A stretch of DNA of 64,000 nucleotides from Lachnospiraceae bacterium (GCA_030526195.1 JAUNDG010000001.1:62001-126000), one strand, 5' to 3'. Counted from the stretch's first letter, positions 1 through 9,435 are shown. Notes: a model not told the origin generated them from the sequence alone. Program-made: numbers and translations.

Positions 1-64
1 TGCAGGTTGCCAACAGTAAATATGCCAATGCCAGACTCGCATTCTGACACGAAGGAGGTTCAAT

Positions 65-751
65 ATGTTCTGGGATAATATCATGTCAACACTGACAGCG
101 GCTTACACAGCCGGCAGTATGCTGACACTTGTTTTAAACTCACTGGCTGCGCTGGTGCTGAGCTTGCTGGTGTTCCTGTCTTACCGTCTCACTTATACGG
201 GGACAGCCTTCAGCAAGAAGTTCATGATCTCACTGGGGATGATGTCACTGGTCACCACCATCATCATGAATGTCATTTCCAACAACGTGGCTCTGTCCCT
301 TGGTATGGTCGGTGCCCTGTCCATCATCCGTTTCCGTACCGCGGTGAAGGATGTGCGTGATGCCACTTACATTTTCTGGTGCATCGCCATCGGTGTGGCC
401 TGTGGTGTCTCCTTATATGCTCAGGCGCTGGTGGGTTCTGTTGTGATCTTTGTTTTCCTGCTGGTGTGCGGTCAGGTCCACACAGAGGGCCGTTACCTTC
501 TGGTGATCCGTGGCAATGCCGAGTCCCGCGGCCGTGTGGTCAATGCCGTGACCGGTTATTTCAAAAATACAGCCACTCTGCGTTCTCAGACCATTACGGC
601 GGAGAGAGGCGACCTCATTTTCGAAGTCAGCGCCCGTGCGCTTAAGAAATACAGCGCCAGCCGCGGCAGTTCTATCTGCGAGTCCCTGGTGAAGATCGAC
701 GGCGTTGAAAGTGTTGACCTTGTTCAGCAGACTGACGATATCAGCCGTTAA
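65..751 (+). CDS. DUF4956 family membrane protein
   Basis: A 228-residue protein with three to four hydrophobic segments in the first 150 residues (about 20-42, 52-72, 75-90 and 105-135) and a soluble C-terminal domain. The conserved stretch around residues 80-105, with GMVGALSIIRFRTAVKD followed by RDATYIFW, is typical of DUF4956 proteins. Biochemical function is unknown. In other bacteria the family is often found beside VTC-type polyphosphate polymerase and CotH genes; here CotH follows after 12 bases, and any VTC gene would lie left of the window. The start is fixed by AAGGAGGTT at 52-60. Family call is confident, role is not. Confidence 0.85.
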   Translation: MFWDNIMSTLTAAYTAGSMLTLVLNSLAALVLSLLVFLSYRLTYTGTAFSKKFMISLGMMSLVTTIIMNVISNNVALSLGMVGALSIIRFRTAVKDVRDATYIFWCIAIGVACGVSLYAQALVGSVVIFVFLLVCGQVHTEGRYLLVIRGNAESRGRVVNAVTGYFKNTATLRSQTITAERGDLIFEVSARALKKYSASRGSSICESLVKIDGVESVDLVQQTDDISR

Positions 752-763
752 GGAGATGATACT

Positions 764-2236
764 TTGCGCAATAAAATTATTGTGATCATAGCCTGTCTGG
801 CGGCTATCGCCGGCATCACCCTGCTGACGGGATATCAGAATATTATTGATCCCGAAGCAGCGGGCCGGGTGGAAGAGGAAAGCGGTCCCAAGGCCGGGGA
901 CAATGTGCCCATGCCCTCTGCGGTGCCCGATCAGGTTTTTGAATCGAGCCTGCCTCTCATTTCCGTGGAAACGGACGGACAGAAGATTCCTTATGCGAAA
1001 TCGATCAAAGCCCGTGTGTATCTGTATGACAGCGAGGACGGATCCAATTCGATCGCTGATGAGCCGGTGGAAAAAATCCTGACGGATTTCCATTTCCGTG
1101 GGCAGTCCTCGGCCGTATTTGAAAAGAAAAGCTACGCCCTGGAATTCCTGAATGAAAATAAGGATGCGACCCGGGATGTGGCGGTTCTTGGCATGGCGAA
1201 GGGTCATGACTGGGTGCTGCATGGTCCGTACATGGACAAGGCGCTTCTGAGAAATTATTTTTCCTACACCATTGCCCGGGATACCATGTTTTATGCACCG
1301 GACAGTCGTTTGTGCGAGCTTTACATCGACGGGGCCTACGAAGGCCTTTACCTTCTGGTGGAAAAACCGCGCATCATGGAAACACGCATTAACTTTGCCA
1401 CAAATGCGGCGGCTGATGGGCATACCGCCTATCTGGTACAGAGAAACCGTGCGCAGGAGATCCAGGATTACGTGGAAGAATATGGTGAAAGACCCCGTCA
1501 GCCCGGACCGGGCGGTATTGATGTGGACACCGACTATCTCAATACCTACGGCAATCTGACCGGTCACGTGGCCTCGCCTCTTTACGTGGTCTATCCCACC
1601 ACAAATAAGATCACGGAGGCACAGTTCGGTTACATTGAATCTGATATCAGCGCCTTTGAACGGGCTCTCTACGCCGATTATTTCTGCGATGAGACAAGGG
1701 GTTACAAGGCTTATATCGACATGGATTCCTTTGTGACTTATTTTGTCTTAAATGAGTTTGCCATGAACGTGGACACCGGCTATTTCTCGACCTATTGCTG
1801 TCGGGATATGGAGGGGCGCCTTTACATGGGGCCTGTCTGGGATTTCAATAATGCCTATGATAACTACTCCGGCACGGCCTGCGATCCCGAGCAGGGATTT
1901 GTGATGGTGGACAACAACTGGTTTGCCCGTCTGTGTCAGGATAAGGCCTTCGTGGATGCGGTCATTGAAAAATGGCAGGAGCTTCGTCAGGGTGTCCTGG
2001 CCGATGAGGCCATGCTCGGCCTTCTGGATGAAGCCGAAACTGCCCACGCGGATGCCATTGCCCGCAATAACGAGCGGTGGGCTCACACCTTTGTGCGCAC
2101 CATGCTGAAAGGCGGCGATGAGCGGAATCCCCGGACCTACGAGGAAGCCCGGGAGAAATTCAGAAGCTTCCTGGTGAAGCGGGGCCATTTCCTTGATGAA
2201 CATTTTGACCGGTTGTATGCCAACTGTGTGAATTGA
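764..2236 (+). CDS. CotH kinase family protein, membrane-anchored or secreted
   Basis: A 490-residue protein starting with TTG behind AGGAGATG (750-757). An N-terminal hydrophobic segment (about residues 4-24) without an obvious lipobox suggests secretion or membrane anchoring. CotH-type atypical kinase features are visible: the FRGQSS segment near residue 110, a W-x-L-H-G-P-Y-x-D-K segment with L-x-R-N near 150-165, YEGLYLLVEKPR near 190 and GPVWDFNNAYDN near 350. Bacillus CotH phosphorylates spore-coat proteins, but many CotH relatives in non-sporulating bacteria lie in surface or polyphosphate clusters like this one. Likely co-transcribed with the upstream DUF4956 gene. The substrate is unknown. 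Confidence 0.85.
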   Translation: MRNKIIVIIACLAAIAGITLLTGYQNIIDPEAAGRVEEESGPKAGDNVPMPSAVPDQVFESSLPLISVETDGQKIPYAKSIKARVYLYDSEDGSNSIADEPVEKILTDFHFRGQSSAVFEKKSYALEFLNENKDATRDVAVLGMAKGHDWVLHGPYMDKALLRNYFSYTIARDTMFYAPDSRLCELYIDGAYEGLYLLVEKPRIMETRINFATNAAADGHTAYLVQRNRAQEIQDYVEEYGERPRQPGPGGIDVDTDYLNTYGNLTGHVASPLYVVYPTTNKITEAQFGYIESDISAFERALYADYFCDETRGYKAYIDMDSFVTYFVLNEFAMNVDTGYFSTYCCRDMEGRLYMGPVWDFNNAYDNYSGTACDPEQGFVMVDNNWFARLCQDKAFVDAVIEKWQELRQGVLADEAMLGLLDEAETAHADAIARNNERWAHTFVRTMLKGGDERNPRTYEEAREKFRSFLVKRGHFLDEHFDRLYANCVN

Positions 2237-2244
2237 AGAGCCGA

Positions 2245-2287
2245 AAAAGCGGACGGTATGCCCGGCAGGCATGACAAGTGTCCGCCT
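2245..2287. repeat. dispersed palindromic element, copy 1
   Basis: AAGCGGAC (2247-2254) is mirrored by GTGTCCGCCT (2278-2287), with a GC-rich centre. It lies 8 bases after the cotH-like stop and belongs to the intergenic family described in the findings. Confidence 0.6.
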
Positions 2288-2299
2288 GGCAAGTAAGTA

Positions 2300-2345
2300 T
2301 AAAGCGGACAGTGTGCCCGGTGATGAAGACGAGCGTCCGCTTTGC
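2300..2345. repeat. dispersed palindromic element, copy 2
   Basis: AAAGCGGACA (2301-2310) pairs with GCGTCCGCTTT ending near 2343. Placed in tandem with copy 1, it ends about 30 bases before the next start codon. Confidence 0.65.
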
Positions 2346-2373
2346 AATAATGACTGGTAACTGAGGAACACCG

Positions 2374-4620
2374 ATGGATATTACCGAAAAACGAGTAGAA
2401 CAATTTAAAAAGAAGGCTCGCAAGATCGTCATCGGACTGCTGGCCGCGGCGGTTGTTATCGTCGTGACCGTGATTCTGCTGTATCTCTACACGGACGCAC
2501 CGATCTATCCGCGCTGCGGCATCAAGGATCGGTACGATTTCCGGGCTACCACCGATAAGGTCTTCCAGATTCAGGTGGACCGGGAGTGGCAGGATTTTGA
2601 GATTCGGGGCATTGAACTGGATGCCACGCTGAATGAAGAGGATTACGATATCTATGTGCGCTGGCTTACGGCCGCCCGGGAGCTCAATGCCAATGTGGTC
2701 TCGGTGCGGAGTCTGATGCCGCCTGATTTTTATCGGGCCCTCCGGGATGTCAATGAGGCCATCGAAGCCAAGAACACCGGGGCTACCGATACAGTATCCG
2801 TGTCCGACGCCGATAATGAAGAAAAAGCGGCAACCGACAAAGCAACGGCTGACGAAACAACCGCCGCCATACCGGATCGCCTCTACCTGTTGCAGAACAT
2901 CACGTTGTCCGATGACGCCTGGGCCGAGATGACAGATATGGTCTCCGGCGGCATGGTGCGCCAGTTCAAAAAGCAGGGGCGCCTCACGGTGGATGCCATT
3001 CACGGCAACCGCCGCAACAAGGGCTACCGGGTTGACGTATCAGAGCTTTTGCTGGGCTATGTGATCGGCGGGCAGTGGGATCCGGATCTTGTGATCTACA
3101 CTAATTATTGTTATGGCGACAGTCTGAACAACGGTCCCGGCGAACACAACAGCTACATCAATGCCTGGGACAACACCGCAGCGGTGACTCATCTTATTGC
3201 GGATGCCATGGACGATGTGGTTTATTATGAATCCAATAAATACGCCTGGCTGCATCCCATGGGTGTGGGCAATACCCAGAAAACGGATGCCCTGCCCCAT
3301 GACAACAGCTGGGCTGTGGGCACGGATGAAAATGTTGCCGTGATCCAGACCGCTTCCCTCGGCGCAGAGGGTCAGATGCGCAGCGGCATTTTCGCCGCCT
3401 ATGAGATTAACACCGGCGTCATGAATAACTTAAGCTTCGACCCGACCTATGCGCGGGCAGAAGGCGGGGCGGTGCAGGCCTATATGAAGGCTCTGGACGA
3501 AGGCCATTTTTATATGCCGGTGCTTTTGTACAGCGCCACTATGTCCGCGGCCCGCGGCACCTCCGGTATCGATGAAGTTGCCGGCTTTGACCGGGGCGGT
3601 ATCGGGGAAGCCGGGCAGGCGGAGGGCCTTACCTATATGTATGACATGGCTCAGGCGGCCGGTCTTGCCGGCACTGTGCTGGGACAGATCGTGGATGCGC
3701 CGCAAAAGAGCAGCGCCAACACCTTTATGGCGGATCATAACGGGGCCTGGCTTGATGTGCAGAACCCGGAAGGCGCTTTGGGCGTGATCGGTCTTTATCC
3801 CGAAAATGGCATTGTGCTCGACGGCAACGCTGATGAATGGGCCGATGTGCCGGCGCTCATTGATGAGGACGGCGTTGAAATGAAGGCCACGGCCGATGCG
3901 GCGTATCTCAATCTGATGATCAAAGCCGACGCTCTGAAGGCCAACTCATCGGCCTATGTGGCTTTTGATGTGACACCTCACTCCGGTGCTAAGACCTGGC
4001 AGGCAAAGGGGCTTCGCTTTGAGGCTGATGCTGATTTTGTGCTGGTGCTTGGCGGAGATGCTCAGGGGCTACTGGTCGGGCAGCGGTACTATCAGATCCC
4101 GGATCGTTATTACGCAGCGGCCTACGATGACATCTGGTATGCCGATGCTCCGGAACGTGACGCAGATGATTTTGTGGCAATCCACCAGTATCAGCGGGCG
4201 GAAATGATCCCGCTGACGGGTGAGGCGATTCCGGCTGTCTTTGCGGAGGCCGGCAAGCTGGCCGGTCGTCTGGTATCAACAAACGGCCATACGACAGCTG
4301 CTGCGGATGAGGCTTCTGAAAATGGTGCTGAGCTTCTGCCCGAGGTTGATGTGTGCCGAAAGGGTGATCTCATCGAGGTGCGCATTCCCTGGCTGCTTTT
4401 GAATGTCACAGATCCCTCTGAGGGCATGATCCTGCAGGATATCTATACCTGGGGTATTGGCAGTGAATCCATCGAGTCGATCGGACTTGAACTGTTTGTC
4501 GGGGCCGGTCAGCCGGTCAGTGCCGGAACAGCCACCCTTGACTTTAATAGCTTTGATAATGTAACAACAGAAAGACAGAGAGCGGCCGCACAGGCATTAG
4601 CAGCTGTCTACGCAAGATGA
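2374..4620 (+). CDS. large membrane-anchored extracellular protein, possible glycoside-hydrolase-like fold
   Basis: A 748-residue protein with a short basic cytoplasmic N-terminus, one strong transmembrane helix at about residues 17-39, and the rest predicted outside the cell. Residues about 60-460 are rich in aromatic residues and acidic turns, and the text (for example YDIYVRWLTAARELNANVVSV) resembles the start of a TIM-barrel sugar-active domain; this is inference. From about residue 470 a domain beginning with LDGNADEW resembles CBM9-like beta-sandwich modules. The stop is followed 3 bases later by the metallophosphoesterase start, so the two are probably co-translated. I do not recognise the family and assign no catalytic residues. 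Confidence 0.7.
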   Translation: MDITEKRVEQFKKKARKIVIGLLAAAVVIVVTVILLYLYTDAPIYPRCGIKDRYDFRATTDKVFQIQVDREWQDFEIRGIELDATLNEEDYDIYVRWLTAARELNANVVSVRSLMPPDFYRALRDVNEAIEAKNTGATDTVSVSDADNEEKAATDKATADETTAAIPDRLYLLQNITLSDDAWAEMTDMVSGGMVRQFKKQGRLTVDAIHGNRRNKGYRVDVSELLLGYVIGGQWDPDLVIYTNYCYGDSLNNGPGEHNSYINAWDNTAAVTHLIADAMDDVVYYESNKYAWLHPMGVGNTQKTDALPHDNSWAVGTDENVAVIQTASLGAEGQMRSGIFAAYEINTGVMNNLSFDPTYARAEGGAVQAYMKALDEGHFYMPVLLYSATMSAARGTSGIDEVAGFDRGGIGEAGQAEGLTYMYDMAQAAGLAGTVLGQIVDAPQKSSANTFMADHNGAWLDVQNPEGALGVIGLYPENGIVLDGNADEWADVPALIDEDGVEMKATADAAYLNLMIKADALKANSSAYVAFDVTPHSGAKTWQAKGLRFEADADFVLVLGGDAQGLLVGQRYYQIPDRYYAAAYDDIWYADAPERDADDFVAIHQYQRAEMIPLTGEAIPAVFAEAGKLAGRLVSTNGHTTAAADEASENGAELLPEVDVCRKGDLIEVRIPWLLLNVTDPSEGMILQDIYTWGIGSESIESIGLELFVGAGQPVSAGTATLDFNSFDNVTTERQRAAAQALAAVYAR

Positions 4621-4623
4621 TTT

Positions 4624-6933
4624 ATGACAAAAAAGATTTCTCACGTTCTCATGCTCAGCGGTATGCTGAGCATGATGGCTATTATGCTGACAATGACAGC
4701 CTGCGGTCAGTCCGAAGGCTCAGGAACAGACAACACACCGCCGGCAGAAGATGAAACATCTGCCGCTGAACCATTGACGGATATTATCGGGCCGGAGTGC
4801 CTCATGGGCGATGAGGGTCTCATGGAGATCCGCTGGTTCACGGAAGAAGCCGGGGATTATCAGCTGGTATACACCATCGATGGTGAGATGACAGAAGCAG
4901 AGCCTTTGCAGTCCAAAATGGCGGATCGCCTGGCCTGGTCTGTGACCTTGCCGCGGACGGACCTGACTTATTATGTGACGGACGGCACGGCCAAAACAGA
5001 GGATTATGCTGTGCGTGCTCTGGCTGATGAGCGTGATTATGCCTTTACATTTCTGGGAGACCCTCAGCTGGTGGGGGATGGTTCGGCAGAGGCATACAAT
5101 GAAGCTCTGGGCTTTTTTGATGACAGCGATTTTGCCCTGATCGCGGGCGACATCGTCAATAATACGGAAGAAGTCTGGGAATACGATCTGGCGGCGCAGG
5201 TGCCGCAGCTTCGGACAATGCCCTACGCCTCAGCGCTGGGCAATCACGATGATCCGACGCTTTATGACTTTTATTTCCTGCCGAAGAACATGCAGCGCGC
5301 GTCCGACAATAAAGGGCTCAATTACGCCTTTTCGATCGGTCGCACCCGTTTTATCTGTCTGGATTCCAACAATATGGACGGGCTGTATCACGAGACATTT
5401 CTGCGTGAAGCGCTGGCGCCATCGGATTATGACTGGGTCATCGTCTACATGCACCATTCCGTATTCACACCGGTGAACAAGCTGGATTACGACGCAGAAG
5501 ACCGCAAGGTGCTGTTTGCGGACCTCTTTGCCCGTTACGATGTGGACCTGGTGCTGGCCGGGGATGACCATTTCCATGCACGGCCCTATTTGATGGATGG
5601 CCTGACGCCTTTGACAGACTGTGACCTGTCATCACCGGACAAGGCCGTCGGTCAGACCGCTTATCTTACCGCCGGGTCATGCTCAGGCTCAAAGTTCTAT
5701 ACTCCCGAAAATGGTCTGCCGGATTATATCTGCGTAGCCGGTGAGGAGAAGAAGACGACGGCGGCGCAGATTCATGTGACGGACAAAGCCATCACGGTTA
5801 CCTCCGTGTATACCGAAAATGGCGAGGTGTTTGACACCTTTACCCTCACCCGCCAGACACCGCGGACAGCCCTGCCGGCGGAAGATGCGGACTCTGATGC
5901 GGCTGTGAAGGAACGAGCCGTTGCCTTAAGCTGTGATTATATCCTTTCCTGCGTGCTGCCGAACGGGGCTATTGCCAGGACACCGGTCAAAGCGGGTGAG
6001 AACAGCGTTAATCCCTATTTTGCGGATTATGCCGCCATGGCGCTCCTCACTCAGGGCGATTATGCCGCTGTGAAGGATTACATCATCTGGCATTTTGCGC
6101 ATCTTAACACAAAACCGGATCATAACGGCCTGCTGTACACGATCGATGACTACCACGTGACGGCAGAGGCCGACGGGGTTGGCGAGTCGGCCAAGGGTGA
6201 CTACGATTCCGTGGATTCTTATGCCGCCTCATTTTTGATGCTGCTGGAAGCTTATGCTGATGAGACAAAGGATGACCTGTTCATCGCCGGGCATGCAGAG
6301 GAGATCCTGGGCATCATTAATCTCCTGCTCGATACTGTGGATGACCGCCTGTCTGTGACCAAGCCGGATCATCCCGTCAAATACCTCATGGATAACAGTG
6401 AGGTGGTGAGAGGCCTGAAGGCGGCCAAGAATGTCATCGATGTCCTGAAAGACCAGGAGGCCTACGATCAGGCAAAACTGGAGGCCCTGCGGAAAACCGT
6501 CAAGTCCGTGCGTGAGGATGTGAAAAAAGGCATTGACGGCCTCATGTGCGAAGATGGCATGAGTTATGCCTGGGTAATGGATGAGGATGGTGAGGTTTCG
6601 TTACCTGACTGGACTGTCTTTTATCCCGACTCAGCGGCCCAGATGACACCGCTCATCTTCGGCATTGCCAAGCCGGATAAAGCAGAGGGCCAGGCACTCT
6701 ATCAGAACATCTGCGATCATTGGCAGTGGGAAACCATGGCACCTCTCGAAAATGGGGCTTCCGGTTCCCTCTGGGCTATGATGGCCGCCGGTGCTTCCGT
6801 AATGAATGATCACGAGCGGATCAACACGTATACCCGCCATTTCCTGGATTACGCGGAAAAAGACGCGGAAGCCTATCTTAATGTCAGTGAAACCGCCTGG
6901 ATGATCCTGGCCCTGACAGGAGCGATGAGATGA
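4624..6933 (+). CDS. metallophosphoesterase lipoprotein with C-terminal helical domain
   Basis: A 769-residue protein with a lipoprotein signal peptide (hydrophobic stretch, then a lipobox ending MTAC at about residues 23-26). Calcineurin-like metal-binding motifs appear in order: GDPQ near 146, GDIVN near 175, GNHDD near 205, HHS near 278, and GDDHFHAR near 315, where GHDH is usual. A purple-acid-phosphatase-like N-terminal beta domain precedes the catalytic part. Residues about 430-769 are a separate alpha-rich domain with aromatic repeats resembling alpha/alpha-barrel enzymes. It probably acts outside the membrane on a phosphoester or polymer. No good Shine-Dalgarno is visible, which suggests coupling to the upstream gene. 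Confidence 0.8.
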   Translation: MTKKISHVLMLSGMLSMMAIMLTMTACGQSEGSGTDNTPPAEDETSAAEPLTDIIGPECLMGDEGLMEIRWFTEEAGDYQLVYTIDGEMTEAEPLQSKMADRLAWSVTLPRTDLTYYVTDGTAKTEDYAVRALADERDYAFTFLGDPQLVGDGSAEAYNEALGFFDDSDFALIAGDIVNNTEEVWEYDLAAQVPQLRTMPYASALGNHDDPTLYDFYFLPKNMQRASDNKGLNYAFSIGRTRFICLDSNNMDGLYHETFLREALAPSDYDWVIVYMHHSVFTPVNKLDYDAEDRKVLFADLFARYDVDLVLAGDDHFHARPYLMDGLTPLTDCDLSSPDKAVGQTAYLTAGSCSGSKFYTPENGLPDYICVAGEEKKTTAAQIHVTDKAITVTSVYTENGEVFDTFTLTRQTPRTALPAEDADSDAAVKERAVALSCDYILSCVLPNGAIARTPVKAGENSVNPYFADYAAMALLTQGDYAAVKDYIIWHFAHLNTKPDHNGLLYTIDDYHVTAEADGVGESAKGDYDSVDSYAASFLMLLEAYADETKDDLFIAGHAEEILGIINLLLDTVDDRLSVTKPDHPVKYLMDNSEVVRGLKAAKNVIDVLKDQEAYDQAKLEALRKTVKSVREDVKKGIDGLMCEDGMSYAWVMDEDGEVSLPDWTVFYPDSAAQMTPLIFGIAKPDKAEGQALYQNICDHWQWETMAPLENGASGSLWAMMAAGASVMNDHERINTYTRHFLDYAEKDAEAYLNVSETAWMILALTGAMR

Positions 6934-7577
6934 TACGAGATCAGTTTATAAAACCTCAAATGGCTCTGCGTCTGACACTGGCTCTGACGGGGATGGTGTT
7001 GATGGGACTGGCCATCGCCATCCTGCGCATCCCTGTTTTCGGTACGGATCCCTATTCCGCCATGATGCTGGGTCTGGCGAACCTGGTGGGTATGTCCTAC
7101 GGGAACTTCTGCGCCATCGGCAACGTGACCATGTTTGCGGCTGAGCTTCTGTGGGGCCGGCGCTACATCGGCATTGCCACCTTCACCAACTGGTTCTTGC
7201 TGGGCTACTGTGTGGACGGCTTTTGCCGGGCCTTTCGACAGCTGGGCCTTGATCACTGTCCCGCCTCTTTGGGGCTGCGGGTGGTGATCGCCCTGGTCGG
7301 GCTCCTGATCTTTGGCTTTGCTTTGTCCATGTACCAGATGGCCGATGTGGGCAGCTCACCCTATGAATGCCTGCCCCTTATTATCAAAGAAAAACTGCAC
7401 CTGCCGTTTTTCATCAGCCGCGTCATTGTGGACGGCCTGTGTACCCTGGTGGCCTTCCTGGCCGACGGTGTGATCGGCGTGGTGACCCTGCTCATTTTCT
7501 TCCTGCTGGGGCCCATCGCGGCATTTTTTAATCGCCATGTCTTTGCCCGGATCATCAGTAATGAGACGTTGCTGTGA
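6930..7577 (+). CDS. YczE/YitT-type integral membrane protein
   Basis: A 215-residue protein with about five membrane segments. Motifs such as PVFGTDPYSAMMLGLANL near residue 35 and MADVGSSPYECLPLII near 135 form the internal duplication (a GTDP-Y / GSSPYE pair) seen in YczE/YyaS/YitT-type proteins. Molecular function is unknown; members may be transporters. Its start overlaps the stop of the metallophosphoesterase gene as ATGA, so it ends the surface operon. A rho-independent terminator follows at 7674-7704. Confidence 0.8.
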   Translation: MIRDQFIKPQMALRLTLALTGMVLMGLAIAILRIPVFGTDPYSAMMLGLANLVGMSYGNFCAIGNVTMFAAELLWGRRYIGIATFTNWFLLGYCVDGFCRAFRQLGLDHCPASLGLRVVIALVGLLIFGFALSMYQMADVGSSPYECLPLIIKEKLHLPFFISRVIVDGLCTLVAFLADGVIGVVTLLIFFLLGPIAAFFNRHVFARIISNETLL

Positions 7578-7593
7578 TGAATCTGCGTGAAGA

Positions 7594-7647
7594 GCAAGCG
7601 GTAACGAGAACATCGTGCCCTGTTGGTCTTGCAAGTACCCGCCTGAT
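7594..7647. repeat. dispersed palindromic element, degenerate copy 3
   Basis: It shares the ACATCGTGCCCTG centre and the following TTGCAAGT with better-preserved copies, but both arms are eroded (CAAGCGGTAACGA and ACCCGCCT). It lies directly after the YczE-like gene. Confidence 0.5.
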
Positions 7648-7673
7648 TATCTTATACGTAAACGGTCATTTAG

Positions 7674-7704
7674 AATGCGTTCGACTTATGTCGGGCGCAT
7701 TTTT
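7674..7704 (+). terminator. rho-independent terminator of the surface operon
   Basis: AATGCGTTCGAC (7674-7685) pairs with GTCGGGCGCATT (7690-7701) around a TTAT loop, with GT pairs in the middle, and runs into TTT. Confidence 0.75.
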
Positions 7705-7755
7705 CGATTCGGAAGATGTTGTTATGATGCCTGCAAGGTGAACCGCAGCAAGCAT

Positions 7756-7810
7756 TCCCCCGCTTCAAAGACGTAGAGTTTTAAGCGGGGGTTGCGAGTG
7801 TCCGCTTTAC
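7756..7810. repeat. half-copy 4 of the dispersed element joined to a hairpin
   Basis: The right arm, TTGCGAGTGTCCGCTTTA (about 7792-7809), is nearly identical to copy 10, but the left arm is replaced by an unrelated CCCCCGCTT/AAGCGGGGG hairpin. Confidence 0.5.
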
Positions 7811-7874
7811 TCCGGCGGTTGACGCACACAAGATACCGTCGTCCATTTTGTATAAGATTAACCGGTCAAAAAGA

Positions 7875-7904
7875 TTGACGAACAAATGTTCGGAATCGTA
7901 TAAT
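7875..7904 (+). promoter_or_regulatory. rmuC promoter
   Basis: TTGACG (7875-7880) and TATAAT (7899-7904) are separated by 18 bases, about 100 bases ahead of the rmuC start. Confidence 0.65.
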
Positions 7905-8007
7905 AGTCTAACACCCGGAAGGCCGGTGACAGATGTCTGCCAAATGGATTCATGCCGGCCGAGGTGTATCATACAAGCGTAAATTAACAAAGAAAAGGAA
8001 TGTGAAG

Positions 8008-9372
8008 ATGGATCGTATGTTGCCTGTTTTTTTGCTCGCCTTAATGGCGGTCATGGTCATTTTGCTGATTATCATCCTGGTGTCTGTCAGAAGCCGCCGC
8101 GGTGATCATCACGCGGAAAATGCGTTCGCCCGTCTCGGGGAAAAGATCGACGGATCGGCTGCCCGGGCTGAACGGGAATCCCATGAGCTGCGCCGGGAAA
8201 TGAATGAGGCCTGGCGGGGCAGTATGCAGACCCAGTCTGAGGAGCTACGGCGAATGTCCGACCGGCAGGCGATTTCCCTTCAGGAAATGGCAGAAAAGCA
8301 GGATGAGCGTCTGGCTCAGATGCAGGAAAAGCAGAATCGGGTCACGGAGGCCCTGATCCGCGAAAATGCCGCTCAGCGGGAGGCTATCATTGAGACACTG
8401 ATCACCTCCATCGATAAGCTGCAGACTTCCAACGAAAGACGTCTGAAGGACATTCAGGGCGTGGTGGATGAAAAACTGGATAAGACTTTAAATGAGCGCC
8501 TGGATGCCAATTTTGCCCAGGTGACGGAGCAGCTGGGTCATCTCTATAAGAGTCTCGGCGAGCTTAAAGACCTTTCCGGTGGTGTGCAGGATCTTAATCG
8601 CACCCTGTCCAATGTGAAGACCCGGGGCACCTGGGGTGAGATCCAGCTTGGGCGTATCCTGGCGGAAACCATGAGCCGCAGTCAGTATGATGTCAATGTG
8701 GCCACAAAACGCAATTCCCGGGATCGGGTGGAATTTGCGGTGAAGTTCCCTTCCCAGGATACCGAAGGCGAATGGGTCTATATGCCCATCGATGCCAAGT
8801 TCCCGGCGGATATTTATAACCGTATCGTGGATGCGGCTGCCAATAATGACAAGCCGGCCCTGGAGGCGGCCACAACTGAACTTAAGACCCGTATCAAAAA
8901 TGAGGCGGCGTCTATCGCCACAAAGTATCTGGACCCGCCCCGCACCACCAATTTTGCCTTTATGTACCTGCCCACGGAGGGGCTCTATGCGGAGGTGCTG
9001 CGCATTGACGGGCTGACGGAGGAGTGTCAGCGTCGGGGCGTGATCATCACCGGTCCCACCACCATCACCGCGGTCCTCAATAACCTGCAGGTGGTTTTCC
9101 GTAACCTGGCCCTGTCAAAGAAGAGTGTTGAGGTGATGCGGCTTCTGGAGGCTGTCAAAGCCCAGATCGGCCGTATGGACGCAGCCGTGGAACAGACCCG
9201 AAAGAAGTTGTCTGATGCGGTGACATTGACAGATGACCTTAAGAAACGGACCGCCCGTCTGTCCGGCAAGATGAAATCCCTTGATGACATGGACGAGGTA
9301 ACTGCCGATAACCTGTTGGGCCTGACAGGTCTGACCGATGGCTCGGATCTGACGGACCCGGACGAAATCTAA
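8008..9372 (+). CDS. rmuC: DNA recombination protein RmuC
   Basis: 454 residues from the ATG at 8008; AAAGGAA (7995-8001) supports this start over one 25 codons upstream. There is an N-terminal membrane helix (residues about 5-26), then a long coiled coil (about 35-200), then the conserved RmuC nuclease-like domain (about 215-400) with VKTRGTWGEIQLGRIL and the YMPIDAKFP segment. Escherichia coli RmuC limits inversions between short inverted repeats and is thought to be a PD-(D/E)XK-like nuclease. It lies just before addB and addA, so this is a genome-maintenance block. Own promoter at 7875-7904. Confidence 0.93.
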   Translation: MDRMLPVFLLALMAVMVILLIIILVSVRSRRGDHHAENAFARLGEKIDGSAARAERESHELRREMNEAWRGSMQTQSEELRRMSDRQAISLQEMAEKQDERLAQMQEKQNRVTEALIRENAAQREAIIETLITSIDKLQTSNERRLKDIQGVVDEKLDKTLNERLDANFAQVTEQLGHLYKSLGELKDLSGGVQDLNRTLSNVKTRGTWGEIQLGRILAETMSRSQYDVNVATKRNSRDRVEFAVKFPSQDTEGEWVYMPIDAKFPADIYNRIVDAAANNDKPALEAATTELKTRIKNEAASIATKYLDPPRTTNFAFMYLPTEGLYAEVLRIDGLTEECQRRGVIITGPTTITAVLNNLQVVFRNLALSKKSVEVMRLLEAVKAQIGRMDAAVEQTRKKLSDAVTLTDDLKKRTARLSGKMKSLDDMDEVTADNLLGLTGLTDGSDLTDPDEI

Positions 9373-9435
9373 AACACAGCAACGGTTCCCTTCTGATGGG
9401 CACCGGCCTGCCGAAACCGGCAGTCCGGGAAGCAC

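Larger units (their letters stand above)
7578..8007. other. 430-base intergenic region
   Basis: No credible gene. It holds degenerate repeat copy 3, the terminator at 7674-7704, a CCCCCGCTT...AAGCGGGGG hairpin at about 7757-7791 that merges into a half-copy of the repeat, and the rmuC promoter. Confidence 0.6.

Noticed and set aside
413-1567. 384-codon minus-strand frame at the left edge
   Set aside because: It lies opposite the DUF4956 and CotH genes and has no recognisable domain.
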